From Streptomyces sp. T12 (GTDB lineage: Bacteria > Actinomycetota > Actinomycetes > Streptomycetales > Streptomycetaceae): a DNA stretch of 64,000 nt. Made by a program: the position numbers and the translations under genes. How positions within the stretch are numbered: the first letter of the stretch is position 1; every line of letters begins with the position of its first letter. The DNA lies in contig NZ_CP117866.1 in assembly GCF_028736035.1 (NCBI RefSeq), positions 2,108,001 through 2,172,000 of the forward strand. Reading direction: 5' to 3'. Of the stretch, positions 50,446 through 62,210 are shown piece by piece. The notes below the pieces were generated by a model. That model was given only the letters and a program-made list of their open reading frames with translations. It was not told the DNA's origin and did not search any database.

Positions 50446-50910
50446 CTAGGAGCTCGGGGGTACGGGTTCGCGGGCGAGTACATGCCCGTCGTGGCTGGTC
50501 GCGCCCCGCGGCGGAGCCGCATGTCGATCCAGCCCCGCGCCCCTGGAGGGCGTTGCCCCTAACCGGGATTCGACGCTCAGGTTGCCCTGGCGGGTCTCGT
50601 ACGGGACCCGAGAGGCCAGGGAGTGCACCTCCATGTCGCCCGGTGCCAAGCGGTGCGGTTCCTCGTCCGTCACGCGCGCGTACGCGTCCCAGTGGCCCTC
50701 GGGCAGGGCGACGCTGCTGGGGAGTGCGGCGCGCAGGCGGCCGTGCGCGGCCGGGGTCAGGGGCAGGCTGACCTCCTCGGGGCCCTCGCGATGGCGCAGG
50801 ACGAGGTGGGCCACGACGGTGGCCCCGGCCGCGCTGACGTCGAAGGTCAGCCCGCCGGCCGAATCCGCGATGCAGTCGGCGCGCAGGGGTGCTGCCTGCG
50901 ACACGGTCAT
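50446..50910 (-). CDS. hypothetical protein, apparently truncated by a dispersed repeat
   Basis: 154 residues. The first ~115 (TVSQAAPLRADCIADSAGG ... HRLAPGDMEVHSLASRVPYETRQGNLSVESRLG) have normal codon bias and resemble the start of a longer Streptomyces protein family, often loosely called transferases, that continues past the NLSV motif (memory). From about 50565 downwards the coding sequence is a copy of a dispersed repeat, ending at TAG 50446. The same frame stays open for about 70 codons after that TAG. Probably a remnant gene; it may still make the N-terminal domain. Confidence 0.5.
   Translation of the reverse strand: MTVSQAAPLRADCIADSAGGLTFDVSAAGATVVAHLVLRHREGPEEVSLPLTPAAHGRLRAALPSSVALPEGHWDAYARVTDEEPHRLAPGDMEVHSLASRVPYETRQGNLSVESRLGATPSRGAGLDRHAAPPRGATSHDGHVLAREPVPPSS
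50455..50564. repeat. dispersed Streptomyces-type repeat
   Basis: Contains the blocks GGGTTCGCGGGCGAGTACAT, GTGGCTGGTCGCGCC (50491-50505), GCGGCGGAGCCGCATGTCGA and CCCCGCGCCCCT. GTGGCTGGTCGCGCC recurs exactly at 59495-59509. I recognise the pattern from Streptomyces intergenic repeats. Confidence 0.6.
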
Positions 50911-50979
50911 ACGCTGCGGTTCCTCCCTCGGCTCTGTGCTCTCTCGGTTGGACCGGCGATACGGCCTTTTGGTTGCCCG

Positions 50980-52275
50980 TCACGGCTGGTACGACAGCTG
51001 TGGGACCGCGAAGCACGTGGTGTTCATGTCTCCTTGGGAGACCCAGCCCCTGCCGTCCTCCCAGCGGGCCACCGACAGACAGGTCCGGCGGCTCTTCGGC
51101 GGCTCGGCCGACCGCTCGAACCTGACCGGGATCAGCAGCCCGTCGGCGGTGTATCCCTGGCTGTGGTTCATGAAGTCGTCGACGCACGCGCGCGTGATGC
51201 CCTCGGCGGCACACGACTTCGCCGCGTCCGTGAACCACATCGCCGCCGCCCAGCCCTCCAACTGCCACTGGGAGTGCGCCTTCAGCCCCTTGGTGGCGTC
51301 CCGGAACTCCCGTACGGCCTCCTGGTCCGTGTCCTCGTGGTTGCGGGACGACCCGGTCGCCCACAGGGCGTTGCGGCAGCGCGGGGAGTCCTTGTAGTCC
51401 TCGGCGACGGTGGACGTCCAGTTCTGTACGTTCGTGACCTTGGCGGTGACCTCGGCACCGACGTCGTCCATCGCCTCGCACAGCCGGGCGTTGCCGTGGG
51501 TGTCGATGGCGTCAAAGACGAGGTCGGCGCCCTGTTCCTTCAGATCGGCCGCCACCGCGCGGAAGTTGGGCAGCGCGAAGTCGACCTGCTCGGTGACCAC
51601 CTTGTAGCCCTCGGCCTTCAACCCCCGCTCGACGAGCCGGGCGTAGGCGGCGGACGCGGGCTGGTTGTAGGAGACGACGGCGGCCGTACGGGCGCCGTGC
51701 TCGCGCTTGAAGTAGCGGTAGACCTCCGTGCCGCCGTACTGCTTGCCGTCCCAGCCGGTCGTGCCGTCGCGCGGCGCGAGGCTGCCGTAGATGCCGTACA
51801 GGTGCGGGTAGGTGTCGTAGGCGGCCCCGATGGGCTGGCCGCCGATGTCGGGCACACGCGCGCGTGAGACGCGGGAGGCGCCCGCGTAGTCCAGGGCGGT
51901 GGTGGCGACCAGGGCGACGACGTCGTCCTCGTCGATCAGCTCGTGCACGCACTCGTTGTTGCCGACGCCGCTGCCGCCGTCGTCGCACTCGCGCACCTCG
52001 ACCCGGCGGCCGTCGATGCCGCCGCGCGCGTTCAGGCGCTCGAACCAGGCCTTGGCGCCGTCGCGCGGGCCGGTGAAGGCGCTGCCGCCGACGGGGCTGG
52101 TGGCGCTGGTGATGATGCCGACGCGGACCGGGGTGCGGTCCGCCGCGGGCGCCGAGGGCGTGCCGCGGTCGCGGTGCTCGAAGTCGCTCTCCGGCAGCCG
52201 GCTGCCGCACGCCGTACTCAGAGCCAGCACCACCACGGCGATCGCCGCCTCAGCACCCCGGGATCGGCGACCCAT
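50980..52275 (-). CDS. branched-chain amino-acid-type ABC substrate-binding lipoprotein
   Basis: 431 residues. A signal peptide with lipobox-like LSTACGS leads to a mature Cys anchored in the membrane. The periplasmic-binding-protein type 1 fold follows (VRVGIITSATSPVGGSAFTGPRDGAKAWFERLNARGGIDGRRVEV, FDAIDTHGNARLCEAMDD). LivJ/Leu-Ile-Val family; the ligand may be an amino acid, urea or amide. Its start overlaps the upstream lipoprotein gene by 26 bp. The matching permease/ATPase genes lie divergently at 52988-56843. Confidence 0.88.
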   Translation of the reverse strand: MGRRSRGAEAAIAVVVLALSTACGSRLPESDFEHRDRGTPSAPAADRTPVRVGIITSATSPVGGSAFTGPRDGAKAWFERLNARGGIDGRRVEVRECDDGGSGVGNNECVHELIDEDDVVALVATTALDYAGASRVSRARVPDIGGQPIGAAYDTYPHLYGIYGSLAPRDGTTGWDGKQYGGTEVYRYFKREHGARTAAVVSYNQPASAAYARLVERGLKAEGYKVVTEQVDFALPNFRAVAADLKEQGADLVFDAIDTHGNARLCEAMDDVGAEVTAKVTNVQNWTSTVAEDYKDSPRCRNALWATGSSRNHEDTDQEAVREFRDATKGLKAHSQWQLEGWAAAMWFTDAAKSCAAEGITRACVDDFMNHSQGYTADGLLIPVRFERSAEPPKSRRTCLSVARWEDGRGWVSQGDMNTTCFAVPQLSYQP

Positions 52276-52831
52276 TGCCGCTCAGCTGGACCAGCGCGCA
52301 CAGCGTCTTGGCGGACACCTTCCAGGTGCCGTCCTGTTCGACCGCGGTCCCGGAGGCGTTCGGCAGGGCGGTCGCGCCCTTCAGGGTCAGGTCGTACGTC
52401 ACGTTCGCCTCGGTCGGCGAGGTGAACTCGACCTTGGAGACCGTCGCCTGGACCTGCCCGCCGCGCTCGTCACCGCTGAACGCCTGCAGGACCGGCGCCA
52501 TCCGGTCGCCGTTCTCCAGGACGGTCTGCTTGTCCTCCAGGGACGTCTCCGGGTCGAAGAACTTCTGCCAGTTCTGCTTGATCTCCGTCTCGGCAGCCCC
52601 CGCGTCGGCGGGCGCCGTCGCGGCCGGCGACTGCTCGGTCGGCTCGGTCTGCTCGACGGTCGGCGTCGGCGGCGTCTCGTTGCCGCCGCCTCCCTCGTCG
52701 TCGCTGCAGGCCGCGAGGGCCGGGGCGAGGAAGAGGAGCAGGGCGGCCGCCAGCGCGGTCCCCCGTCCCGCCGCCCGTGGGCCACGCCCCCTGTGTGTGT
52801 TGCTCCGCCTGAGGTCGCTCCCGAGAACCAT
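52250..52831 (-). CDS. MTB12-like low-molecular-weight lipoprotein
   Basis: 193 residues: basic start, hydrophobic segment and lipobox (LALAACSDDEG), a Thr/Pro/Glu-rich linker, and a C-terminal domain (IKQNWQKFFDPETSLEDKQTVLENGDRMAPVLQAF) like the mycobacterial MTB12/low-molecular-weight antigen domain. An NTF2-like helper role outside the cell is plausible. GGTGAG lies 5 bases before the ATG. The longer open frame to 53344 is a shadow. It is the first gene of a two-gene unit with the substrate-binding protein. Confidence 0.8.
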   Translation of the reverse strand: MVLGSDLRRSNTHRGRGPRAAGRGTALAAALLLFLAPALAACSDDEGGGGNETPPTPTVEQTEPTEQSPAATAPADAGAAETEIKQNWQKFFDPETSLEDKQTVLENGDRMAPVLQAFSGDERGGQVQATVSKVEFTSPTEANVTYDLTLKGATALPNASGTAVEQDGTWKVSAKTLCALVQLSGNGSPIPGC

Positions 52832-52987
52832 CTGGCTCACCACCGGGTGTCGATCCGGGCCGTGTGCGCCCGGTGCTTTCAGGGTCAGCTTGCAGGAGGC
52901 ATAGTGCAAGCCATTGGCTGACATGGACAGGCACACGCGCAGAAACCCGCTGTGCGTGCACCGAAACCCGACGTGTGGGAGCCAGCG

Positions 52988-53464
52988 ATGCGGACAGCCC
53001 GACTGCGGACCGTGCACCCCGTCCTCTGGGCCGGCTGGGCCGCGCTCGCGGCGGGCGCGGTGCTGTGCGTCATCGGCTGGTACGGCATCTCCGGTGAGCG
53101 TTTCGCCGAGCGTCAGCTGCCGTATCTCGCGTCCTGCACGGTCCCCGGCGCCGCGCTGATCATCGCCGGGGCGGTGCTGCTGACCCACGGCCGGGGCGCA
53201 CTCGCCGCCGCGCGCGTGGAGGAGCTGTACGGCCTCCTGGTGGCCGCCGAGCCCGCCGACGCCGAGGAGTCCGGGTCGGCGGCCGCGGCGCCGCTGGCGG
53301 TCAGCGGGGACCTGCGGATGGTGCCCGGCGGCACCCTCTGGCACCGCGCGGACTGCCCGCTGGTCGCCGGGAAGGCGGAGGCGATTGCTGTCGATGCGAA
53401 GCTGGTGAGGAGCGGCGAACTGGGCCCGTGCCCGATCTGTGAGCCCGCCGAAGCGGATGACTGA
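52988..53464 (+). CDS. two-helix membrane protein with C-terminal Cys/His motif
   Basis: 158 residues. Two helices (VLWAGWAALAAGAVLCVIGW and CTVPGAALIIAGAVLL), then an Ala/Glu-rich linker and a C-terminal cassette reading LWHRADCPLVAG ... GELGPCPICEP. This His-X3-Cys plus CX2C arrangement could bind zinc or a haem-like ligand. The stop and the next start form TGATG, so it is the first gene of the Liv permease operon and may be a regulatory subunit. No known family. Confidence 0.7.
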   Translation: MRTARLRTVHPVLWAGWAALAAGAVLCVIGWYGISGERFAERQLPYLASCTVPGAALIIAGAVLLTHGRGALAAARVEELYGLLVAAEPADAEESGSAAAAPLAVSGDLRMVPGGTLWHRADCPLVAGKAEAIAVDAKLVRSGELGPCPICEPAEADD

Positions 53465-56165
53465 TGTCCTCCCTGACGTACGACCTCACCCTGGCCGGAC
53501 TGTCGGTCGGCAGCGCCGCCGCGCTCACCGGGATCGGCCTGATCGTGACGTACCGCGCGACCGGGGTGCTGAACTTCGCGCACGGGGCGATCGCCATGGT
53601 GTGCGCGTATGTGCTGCGGCAGTGCGTGGTGGAGTGGGGCTGGCCGCTGTGGGCGGGCGCGACGGTGACACTGCTGCTGGTCGCGCCCGGGATCGGGATG
53701 GCGCTGGAACGGTTCGCCTTCCGGCCGCTCGCGGTCCTGGGCAGCGACCCGGCGCAGACCCTGGTGGCGTCCATCGGGGTGTTCGTGCTGCTGGTGGGCG
53801 GCGCGGCGCTGCTGTGGGGTCAGGGAGCGCGGGACGACGCGCCGGAGCCGGTGTCGGCGGATCCGTGGGGTCAGCTGGCGGTGGCGCTGCTGCTGGCGGC
53901 CGGGGTGGGCGCGGTGATCCACTGGACGCGTTTCGGCCGGGAGCTGCGTGCCGTGGTCGACGACCGCCAACTGGCCGTCCTGGGCGGCATCGACGCGGAC
54001 CGGGTGGCGGCGGCGGGCTGGGCGTTCGGCTCGTTCACGGCGGGTCTGACGGGCGTGCTGCTGGCGCCGTACGTCCGCCTGGACCCGTACGGCATGCCGC
54101 TGCTGGTCATGGAGGTGGTCGCGGTCGCGGTGGCCGCCCGGATGCGCAGCCTGCCGCTCGCGGTGGGGACAGCGCTGGCCATCGGCGTGGCCCAGAGCCA
54201 GCTGACGCGCCTGCACCCCGCCGGCTGGAGCGCGCCCCTCCTGCAGGCCGTCAGCACGAACCTCTTCGTCGTGGCGCTGCTGATCGCCGCCCTGGCCCTC
54301 CCCCGCGTCGGCACCCGCGACGCCCTGCCCCGCACGGCCACCGCGCGCGTGCCGACCCCGCCGGGCGCCTGGATCGTGGCGACGGGGCTCTTCCTGCTCC
54401 CCCTGGGCTTCGCGGGCTCGGACCTGCATACGTCGGTGCAGGTGCCGGCGCTGGCCGTGGTGCTGCTCTCCCTGGTCGTGGTCACGGGCCGCGGCGGCCA
54501 GATCTCCCTCGGACAGGCGGCGTACGCGGGCCTCGGCGCCCTGTTCACGGCCCTCCTCGCAGCAGGCCGCTTCCCGGGCCTGCCGCGCCTGCCGGAACTC
54601 GCGGCACTGGGGCTGGCAGTGATCCTGGTGGCCCCGCTGGGCCTCCTCACCGGCTGGCCGGCGATCAGCCGCCGCGGCCTCGCCCTGGCCCTGGCGACCT
54701 TCGCGGTGGGCGTCGGTGTGAGCCGCTTCGTCTTCGCCCAGCCGTACGCGATCTCGGGCCTGTCCCTGGGCCGCCCGACCGGCTTCGAGGGCGACCGCGC
54801 GTACTACGTCCTGGAGCTCACCCTCCTCGCGGCCGCCCTGCTGACGACCTGGCTGCTGCGCCGGGGCCGCACGGGCCGGGCCCTGGCGGCGATGCGGGAC
54901 CACGAGTCGGGGGCATCGGCGGCAGGCGTCCAGGTGCCCTCCTTGAAGCTCCTGGCCTTCGTCTCGGGCGCCGCCCTGGCCGCCCTGGGCGGCGGCCTGC
55001 TCGGCATGGGCCTGCGCGCCTTCGACCCGGCCGCCTACGACCCGGTCCGCGGCCTCCTCTGGTTCGCCGCGGTAGTGGTCCTGGGTGCCGACAGCACCCT
55101 GGGCGCCTTGGCCGCGGCAGCCCTGCTGGTGGGCCTGGACGCGGGTGCCCGGGGCGGGGTGGCGGCGGCCCTGATCGGCGTACTGGCGGTCCTGGTGGGC
55201 CGCTTCCCCGGGGGACCGTACGAGGCACTGCGAACGGCGACGGCGAGGCTGCGGTTGCGGAGGAGGGCGAGGCTTACGGCGTCGGGGGCGGGGGCGCGGA
55301 GGCGTCTGCGGCCGCCGGAACGAGGACCGGCGTCCAGGCCGACCCTGGCGGGGGTGACGGCGACGGGCCTGGCGGGAGCGACACACCGGGACGAACAGGG
55401 CGCCACGGCAAGCGTGGCCGAAGGCCCCGTGCCCACCCCCACACGGCCCGCCCCCACACCACCACCCGAACTCGCCCCCCTCACCACCCACCACCTCCAA
55501 GCCCGCTACGACGGCTTCACGGCCCTCGACGACGTCATGCTCACCGTCCATCCCGGCCACATCACCGCGATCATCGGCCCCAACGGCGCCGGAAAGAGCA
55601 CCCTGTTCCACTGCCTGGCCGGCACCCACCGCCCCGCCCGCGGCCAAGTCCTGCTGGGCACCCGGAACATCACCCGCCTGCCCGCACACGCCCGCACCCG
55701 CCTCGGCATCGCCCGCACCTTCCAGCAACTGGCCGTATTCCCCTCCTTGACCGTGGCCGACAACGTCCGCGTAGGCGCCGAGCACGGCCGGGTCCGGGAC
55801 CCCGCAGCCGTGGAACGAGCCCTCAGGCTCCTCGATCTCGACGGCCCCGTACGGGCGATGCCCGCGGCCGCCCTGCCCACCGGCACACTGCGCCGCGTCG
55901 AACTGGCCCGTGCCCTCGCGGGCAGCCCGCGCGTGCTGCTGCTCGACGAACCCGCCGCCGGCCTCGACACCGCCGAAGTCACCGCACTGGCCCGGGTCCT
56001 GAGGGCCCTCGCCGCCGACGGCACGGCCCTGCTCGTCGTCGAGCACGACCTCGACCTGGTCGCCGACCTCGCCGACACCGTGCACGTCATGGCGGCGGGC
56101 CGCATCGTCGCCTCCGGGCCACCCGACCGCGTGCTCGACGTCGCAGGCTCCCAGGAGACCCCCGT

Positions 56166-56169
<4 letters not shown>
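53464..56169 (+). CDS. fused LivH-LivM-LivG: two permeases and an ATPase in one chain
   Basis: 901 residues. 1-~285 is LivH-like (SVGSAAALTGIGLIVTYRATGVLNFAHGAIAM). ~300-600 is LivM-like (VVTGRGGQISLGQAAYAGLGALFTALLAAG, YYVLELTLLAAALLTTWLLRRGRTGRALAAMRDHE). After a ~75-residue Arg/Ala-rich linker, residues ~675-901 are LivG-like with Walker A GPNGAGKST (705-713), a degenerate signature (ALPTGTLRRVELARALA instead of LSGGQ), Walker B VLLLDEPAAGLD and the H-loop VVEHDLD. Normally these are three separate proteins. It imports the ligand of the divergent binding protein. ATG overlaps the previous stop, and its own end overlaps livF-like by 4 bp. Confidence 0.92.
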
Positions 56170-57348
<1,179 letters not shown>

Positions 57349-57396
57349 CTAGGCAGCTGATTGCGGCCGAAGGGGGCGGCGCGTCCGACGGCCGCC

Positions 57397-57432
57397 GGGG
57401 CCCCACCCGGTCGGCGGACCGGGTGGGGCCCC
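57397..57432 (-). terminator. 15-bp hairpin after the Rpf-LysM gene
   Basis: Perfect arms 57397-57411 and 57418-57432, loop CGGCGG, 24 bases beyond the minus-strand stop at 57456. It separates the two Rpf-like genes. Confidence 0.8.
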
Positions 57433-57455
57433 GCGCCCGGGGCAGGGAGCGACGC

Positions 57456-58660
<1,205 letters not shown>

Positions 58661-59443
58661 GTGCCGCGCATGCTCGACGTCAGCGACGAGGTACGTGCCG
58701 AGATCGGCGACGAAGAAGCCGACCGGCTGCTCGCCGGAGAGAACGCCCCCGGCAGTTACGACTGCACGTCCTGTCGCACCCCGGGCGACTCCGAACAGGA
58801 GCGCACCAGCACCGTCCTGTTCATCGGGGACGAGACCGCCGTCCTCGCCTTCGCCCACGCCACCTGCCTGCCCTCGCAGGTCGTCCAGGTCACCGAGGAG
58901 CAGTTGCAGGGTGCCGTGAAGTCCATCACCGGCGACCGGGTCGATCTGGAGCCGGAGTCGATCGTGCCGGAGCAGGCCGTGCTCGGCGTGACCAGCGGAC
59001 TGGTGCTGATCGCCGGGGAGCTGCACCCCGCCCTGGTCGTCGAGCCGACCGGCCCCATCATGCGACCCGGGGCGATCGGCGCCGGGGACGACTTCCTGCC
59101 ACTGCTCATCGAACAGGGGTTCATGCCGGTGACGGAGCTGGCCGATGCGCCGCCGGTACTGCACGGCTGGTCCGTGCTGTTGGCCATGGGCCAGCTGCAC
59201 GCGGTCCTGCAGCCGGGGACCAACGGGGGGCAGCCGGTCGCCTGGTGGCAGGCGCATCAGCCGCTGCTGGTCACCGACGGATGGCGGGCCGCAGCGAACA
59301 AGCATCAGCAGGTACTGATGTTCGCGGCACCGGTGGGTTCGATCGGGCGTCAGCCCCGGGAGGACCTGCTGCGGGAGGCGCTGGACAAGGCGGCGGCGAA
59401 CGGAAAGTTGGTCGGGGCGGCGTTGCCTCTCGCGGGGACGTGA
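58661..59443 (+). CDS. hypothetical protein conserved in Streptomyces
   Basis: 260 residues. The GTG at 58661 has GAGGGAG upstream and gives MPRMLDVSDEVRAEIGDEEADRLL; a longer frame to 58517 lacks a site. An N-terminal CX2C (YDCTSCRTPGD) and a later Cys (HATCLPSQVV) suggest metal or redox chemistry; the rest is alpha/beta with GLVLIAGELHPALVVEPTG and VLHGWSVLLAMGQLHAVLQ. No membrane segment. I do not recognise a named family. Confidence 0.78.
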   Translation: MPRMLDVSDEVRAEIGDEEADRLLAGENAPGSYDCTSCRTPGDSEQERTSTVLFIGDETAVLAFAHATCLPSQVVQVTEEQLQGAVKSITGDRVDLEPESIVPEQAVLGVTSGLVLIAGELHPALVVEPTGPIMRPGAIGAGDDFLPLLIEQGFMPVTELADAPPVLHGWSVLLAMGQLHAVLQPGTNGGQPVAWWQAHQPLLVTDGWRAAANKHQQVLMFAAPVGSIGRQPREDLLREALDKAAANGKLVGAALPLAGT

Positions 59444-59485
59444 GTGCGCCTGAGGGGCGGGAGCTGCGGGTTGCACGGCGGCGGC

Positions 59486-59532
59486 GGGTCGGTTGTGGCT
59501 GGTCGCGCCGTTCCTCGCGCCCCTAAAGGGGT
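59486..59532. repeat. short copy of the dispersed repeat
   Basis: Holds GTGGCTGGTCGCGCC (59495-59509), identical to 50491-50505, followed by GTTCCTCGCGCCCCTAAAGG, the usual end of this Streptomyces repeat. It lies between two genes on the same strand. Confidence 0.55.
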
Positions 59533-59576
59533 GTGACCGACCGCATCTCATCAGGCTCGGGGTCGTTTGGACATAC

Positions 59577-59927
59577 GTGCATGCATACGACGTTCCCCGC
59601 CTCCAGGGCGGCCCCTCGCCCACGCCGATCTACGACGCGCTCTACGCCGAGTACGTCAAATCCTTCCGCTCTCTGCCGGGTGACCGCAGCGGTGAGGAAG
59701 ACCTGGGGTTCACCGCGTTCGGGAACATCCCGCGGAGTACGGGCTCGTACGGAGGTCACCGCCCGGGGTCGTTCAGCAGCTCGTACACCGCCTACAGCGC
59801 GGGGGCCCACAGCGCGCGCCAGGGCCACGGTCAGCAGCCGCAGTGGCAGCGCGTCGGACATATCGGCCCGCAGGGCACGGGGATGCACCACGTCCCGGCC
59901 GCGCTGCCGCCGGCGCGCAGAGGCTGA
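59577..59927 (+). CDS. hypothetical protein, Tyr/Ser/Gly/His-rich
   Basis: 116 residues from a GTG at 59577: MHAYDVPRLQGGPSPTPIYDALYAEYVKSF followed by RSLPGDRSGEEDLGF and a low-complexity Ser/Tyr/Gly/His/Gln tail. The N-terminal half looks conserved and helical; the tail looks disordered. No signal peptide or membrane helix. A longer frame upstream to 59493 would include part of a repeat and was rejected. Function unknown. Confidence 0.65.
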   Translation: MHAYDVPRLQGGPSPTPIYDALYAEYVKSFRSLPGDRSGEEDLGFTAFGNIPRSTGSYGGHRPGSFSSSYTAYSAGAHSARQGHGQQPQWQRVGHIGPQGTGMHHVPAALPPARRG

Positions 59928-59935
59928 GCACACGA

Positions 59936-59963
59936 AAGGGCGGCCCGTACCCGGGCCGCCCTT
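59936..59963. terminator. 12-bp bidirectional hairpin between the hypothetical gene and der
   Basis: Perfect arms 59936-59947 and 59952-59963 with a TACC loop, flanked by A-rich and T-rich edges (GAAAGGG ... CCCTTCAG), between convergent genes. Confidence 0.85.
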
Positions 59964-60002
59964 CAGCTGTGTGCAGTTTGCGGTTGCTTCTTCTGCTCGC
60001 AG

Positions 60003-61484
60003 TTACTTCTTCTTGCTTCCGCGCTTCTCCCGCACCCGCACGGAGATGTGGATCGGCGTGCCCGCGAAGCCGAACTCCTCGCGCAGCCGGCGCTCGATGA
60101 AGCGGCGGTAGCCCGCCTCGATGAAGCCTGAGGCGAAGAGCACGAACCGCGGGGGCTTGGTGCCGGCCTGGGTGCCGAACAGGATCCGGGGCTGCTTGCC
60201 GCCGCGGATCGGGTGGGGGTGGGCGGCGACCAGCTCACCGAGGAAGGCGTTCAGGCGGCCGGTCGGGACGCGGGTCTCCCAGCCGGCGAGGGCGGTCTCG
60301 ATGGCGGGGACCAGCTTCTCCATGTGACGGCCGGTGCGCGCGGAGACATTGACCCGCGGCGCCCAGGCGACCTGACCGAACTCGGTCTCGATCTCCCGCT
60401 CCAGGTAGTAGCGGCGCTCCTCGTCGAGGGTGTCCCACTTGTTGTAGGCGATCACCATCGCGCGGCCCGCTTCCACGGCCATCGTGACGATGCGCTGGTC
60501 CTGAACCGAGATGGACTCGGAGCCGTCGATCAGGACGACGGCGACCTCGGCCTTCTCGACGGCGGCCGCGGTGCGCAGCGAGGCGTAGTAGTCGGCGCCC
60601 TGCTGGAGGTGGACGCGCTTGCGGATGCCCGCCGTGTCGACGAACTTCCAGGTCACGCCGCCCAGTTCGATGAGCTCGTCGACCGGGTCGCGGGTGGTGC
60701 CGGCCAGCTCGTCGACGACGACGCGCTCCTCGCCCGCCACCTTGTTCAGCAGGGAGGACTTGCCGACGTTCGGACGGCCGATCAGGGCGATGCGGCGCGG
60801 GCCGCCAACGCCGCCCCCGCCGAAGGACTCGCGCGGTGCTTCCGGCAGCGCCTCCAGGACGGCGTCCAGCATGTCGCCGGTGCCACGGCCGTGCAGCGCG
60901 GAGACGGGGTGCGGCTCCCCCAGGCCCAGCGACCACAGATACGTGGCGTCCGCCTCACCGCTGGGGCCGTCGACCTTGTTGGCGCACAGCACGACGGGCT
61001 TGCCGGCCTTGCGCAGCAGTCGTACGACCGCCTCGTCGGTGTCGGTCGCACCGACCTTGGCGTCGACGACGAACACGACGGCGTCGGCGGCCTCGATCGC
61101 GAACTCGGCCTGCGCGGCCACGGAGGCGTCGATACCGAAGACGTCCTGCTCCCAGCCGCCGGTGTCGACGACCTTGAAGCGGCGGCCCGCCCACTCGGCC
61201 TCGTAGGTCACGCGGTCACGGGTGACGCCGGGCTTGTCCTCGACGACCGCCTCACGCCGCCCGATGATCCGGTTGACGAGAGTCGACTTGCCGACATTGG
61301 GGCGGCCTACGACGGCGAGGACGGGCAGCGGTCCGTGCCCGGCGGCCTCGATGGCCCCCTCGACGTCCTCGAGGTCGAAGCCCTCTTCCGCGGCGAGCTC
61401 CATGAACTCCGCGTACTCGGCATCGCCAAGCTCTCCGTGGTCGTGCTCTTCGAGCGAGCCCTCGGAGTGGATGTGGTCGTTCAT
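60003..61484 (-). CDS. der: ribosome biogenesis GTPase Der (EngA)
   Basis: 493 residues. An acidic N-terminal extension of ~50 residues typical of actinobacteria precedes two tandem G domains. G1: [15 protein letters not shown] (G3), NKVD (G4). G2: [21 protein letters not shown]. The KH-like C-terminal domain includes [17 protein letters not shown]. Der is needed for 50S subunit maturation. Both G domains look intact. It is followed on the same strand by the plsC-like/cmk/tyrA group, the usual actinobacterial order (tyrA-cmk-plsC-der). Confidence 0.97.
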   Translation of the reverse strand: MNDHIHSEGSLEEHDHGELGDAEYAEFMELAAEEGFDLEDVEGAIEAAGHGPLPVLAVVGRPNVGKSTLVNRIIGRREAVVEDKPGVTRDRVTYEAEWAGRRFKVVDTGGWEQDVFGIDASVAAQAEFAIEAADAVVFVVDAKVGATDTDEAVVRLLRKAGKPVVLCANKVDGPSGEADATYLWSLGLGEPHPVSALHGRGTGDMLDAVLEALPEAPRESFGGGGVGGPRRIALIGRPNVGKSSLLNKVAGEERVVVDELAGTTRDPVDELIELGGVTWKFVDTAGIRKRVHLQQGADYYASLRTAAAVEKAEVAVVLIDGSESISVQDQRIVTMAVEAGRAMVIAYNKWDTLDEERRYYLEREIETEFGQVAWAPRVNVSARTGRHMEKLVPAIETALAGWETRVPTGRLNAFLGELVAAHPHPIRGGKQPRILFGTQAGTKPPRFVLFASGFIEAGYRRFIERRLREEFGFAGTPIHISVRVREKRGSKKK

Positions 61485-61565
61485 GAAGTCCGTACCTCGT
61501 TCATCGTGGTGATCGGTGGACCGCCCGGTGCCTTTGTGCCGGTCTGATCCACTACTCAGTGTCGC

Positions 61566-62210
61566 CTAGCGGCCGGTCAGCCGCCTGGCGTTTTCCAGGT
61601 GCGCGGTGAGCTGCTTCTGGATGCGCTCGGTCGCCTCGTCCAGCGCCTTGCGGGTACGCCGTCCGCTGCCGTCGCCCGCCTCGAAGGGGTCGCCGAAGAC
61701 GACGTCGATACGGCTGCGCAGCGGAGGCAGCCCCTTTATCAACCGTCCCTGCCGTTCGGAACTTCCCAGCACGGCGATCGGGACCACCGGCGCCCCGCTG
61801 CGCACCGCGAAGTACGCGAGCCCGGCGCGCAGGGAGGCGAAGTCGCCCTCGCCTCGGGTGCCCTCCGGGAAGATGCCGAGGACACCGCCGGCCGACAGGA
61901 CGCCGAGCGCCTGCGTGATGGCCGTACGGTCGGCGGAATGACGGTCCACCTTCAGCTGGCCGATGCCGGTCAGGAAGGGGTCGAGCGGACCGACGAACGC
62001 CTCCTTCTTGATCAGGAAGTGCGTCGGCCGGGGTGCCACGCCCATGACCATCGGGCCGTCGACGTTGTGGGAGTGGTTGACGGCGAATATCACCGGACCG
62101 GTCGCGGGCACCTTCCAGGCGCCGAGCACACGCGGCTTGAACAGCCCGTACATCAGGCCGACACCGATGCGCCGCCCGACCTCGGCGCCCTTCTGCGAGG
62201 GTGTTGTCAC
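61566..62210 (-). CDS. 1-acyl-sn-glycerol-3-phosphate acyltransferase-like (PlsC family)
   Basis: 214 residues with block I NHSHNVDGP (HX4D catalytic pair), block III FPEGTRGEGDFASLRAG and block IV VVPIAVLGSS. It attaches an acyl chain to lysophosphatidic acid or a similar acceptor at the inner membrane. The GTG start overlaps the cmk stop (GTGA), so the two are co-translated; a longer frame to 62249 runs inside cmk. Confidence 0.9.
   Translation of the reverse strand: MTTPSQKGAEVGRRIGVGLMYGLFKPRVLGAWKVPATGPVIFAVNHSHNVDGPMVMGVAPRPTHFLIKKEAFVGPLDPFLTGIGQLKVDRHSADRTAITQALGVLSAGGVLGIFPEGTRGEGDFASLRAGLAYFAVRSGAPVVPIAVLGSSERQGRLIKGLPPLRSRIDVVFGDPFEAGDGSGRRTRKALDEATERIQKQLTAHLENARRLTGR

Noticed and set aside
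50341..50562. Plus-strand 73-codon frame overlapping the ctaD 3' end
   Set aside because: Its second half is repeat sequence and no ribosome binding site is evident; the opposite strand offers the better explanation.
53113..56085. Minus-strand 990-codon open frame opposite the Liv fusion
   Set aside because: Low-complexity translation opposite a gene with clear permease and ATPase motifs; typical high-GC antisense frame.
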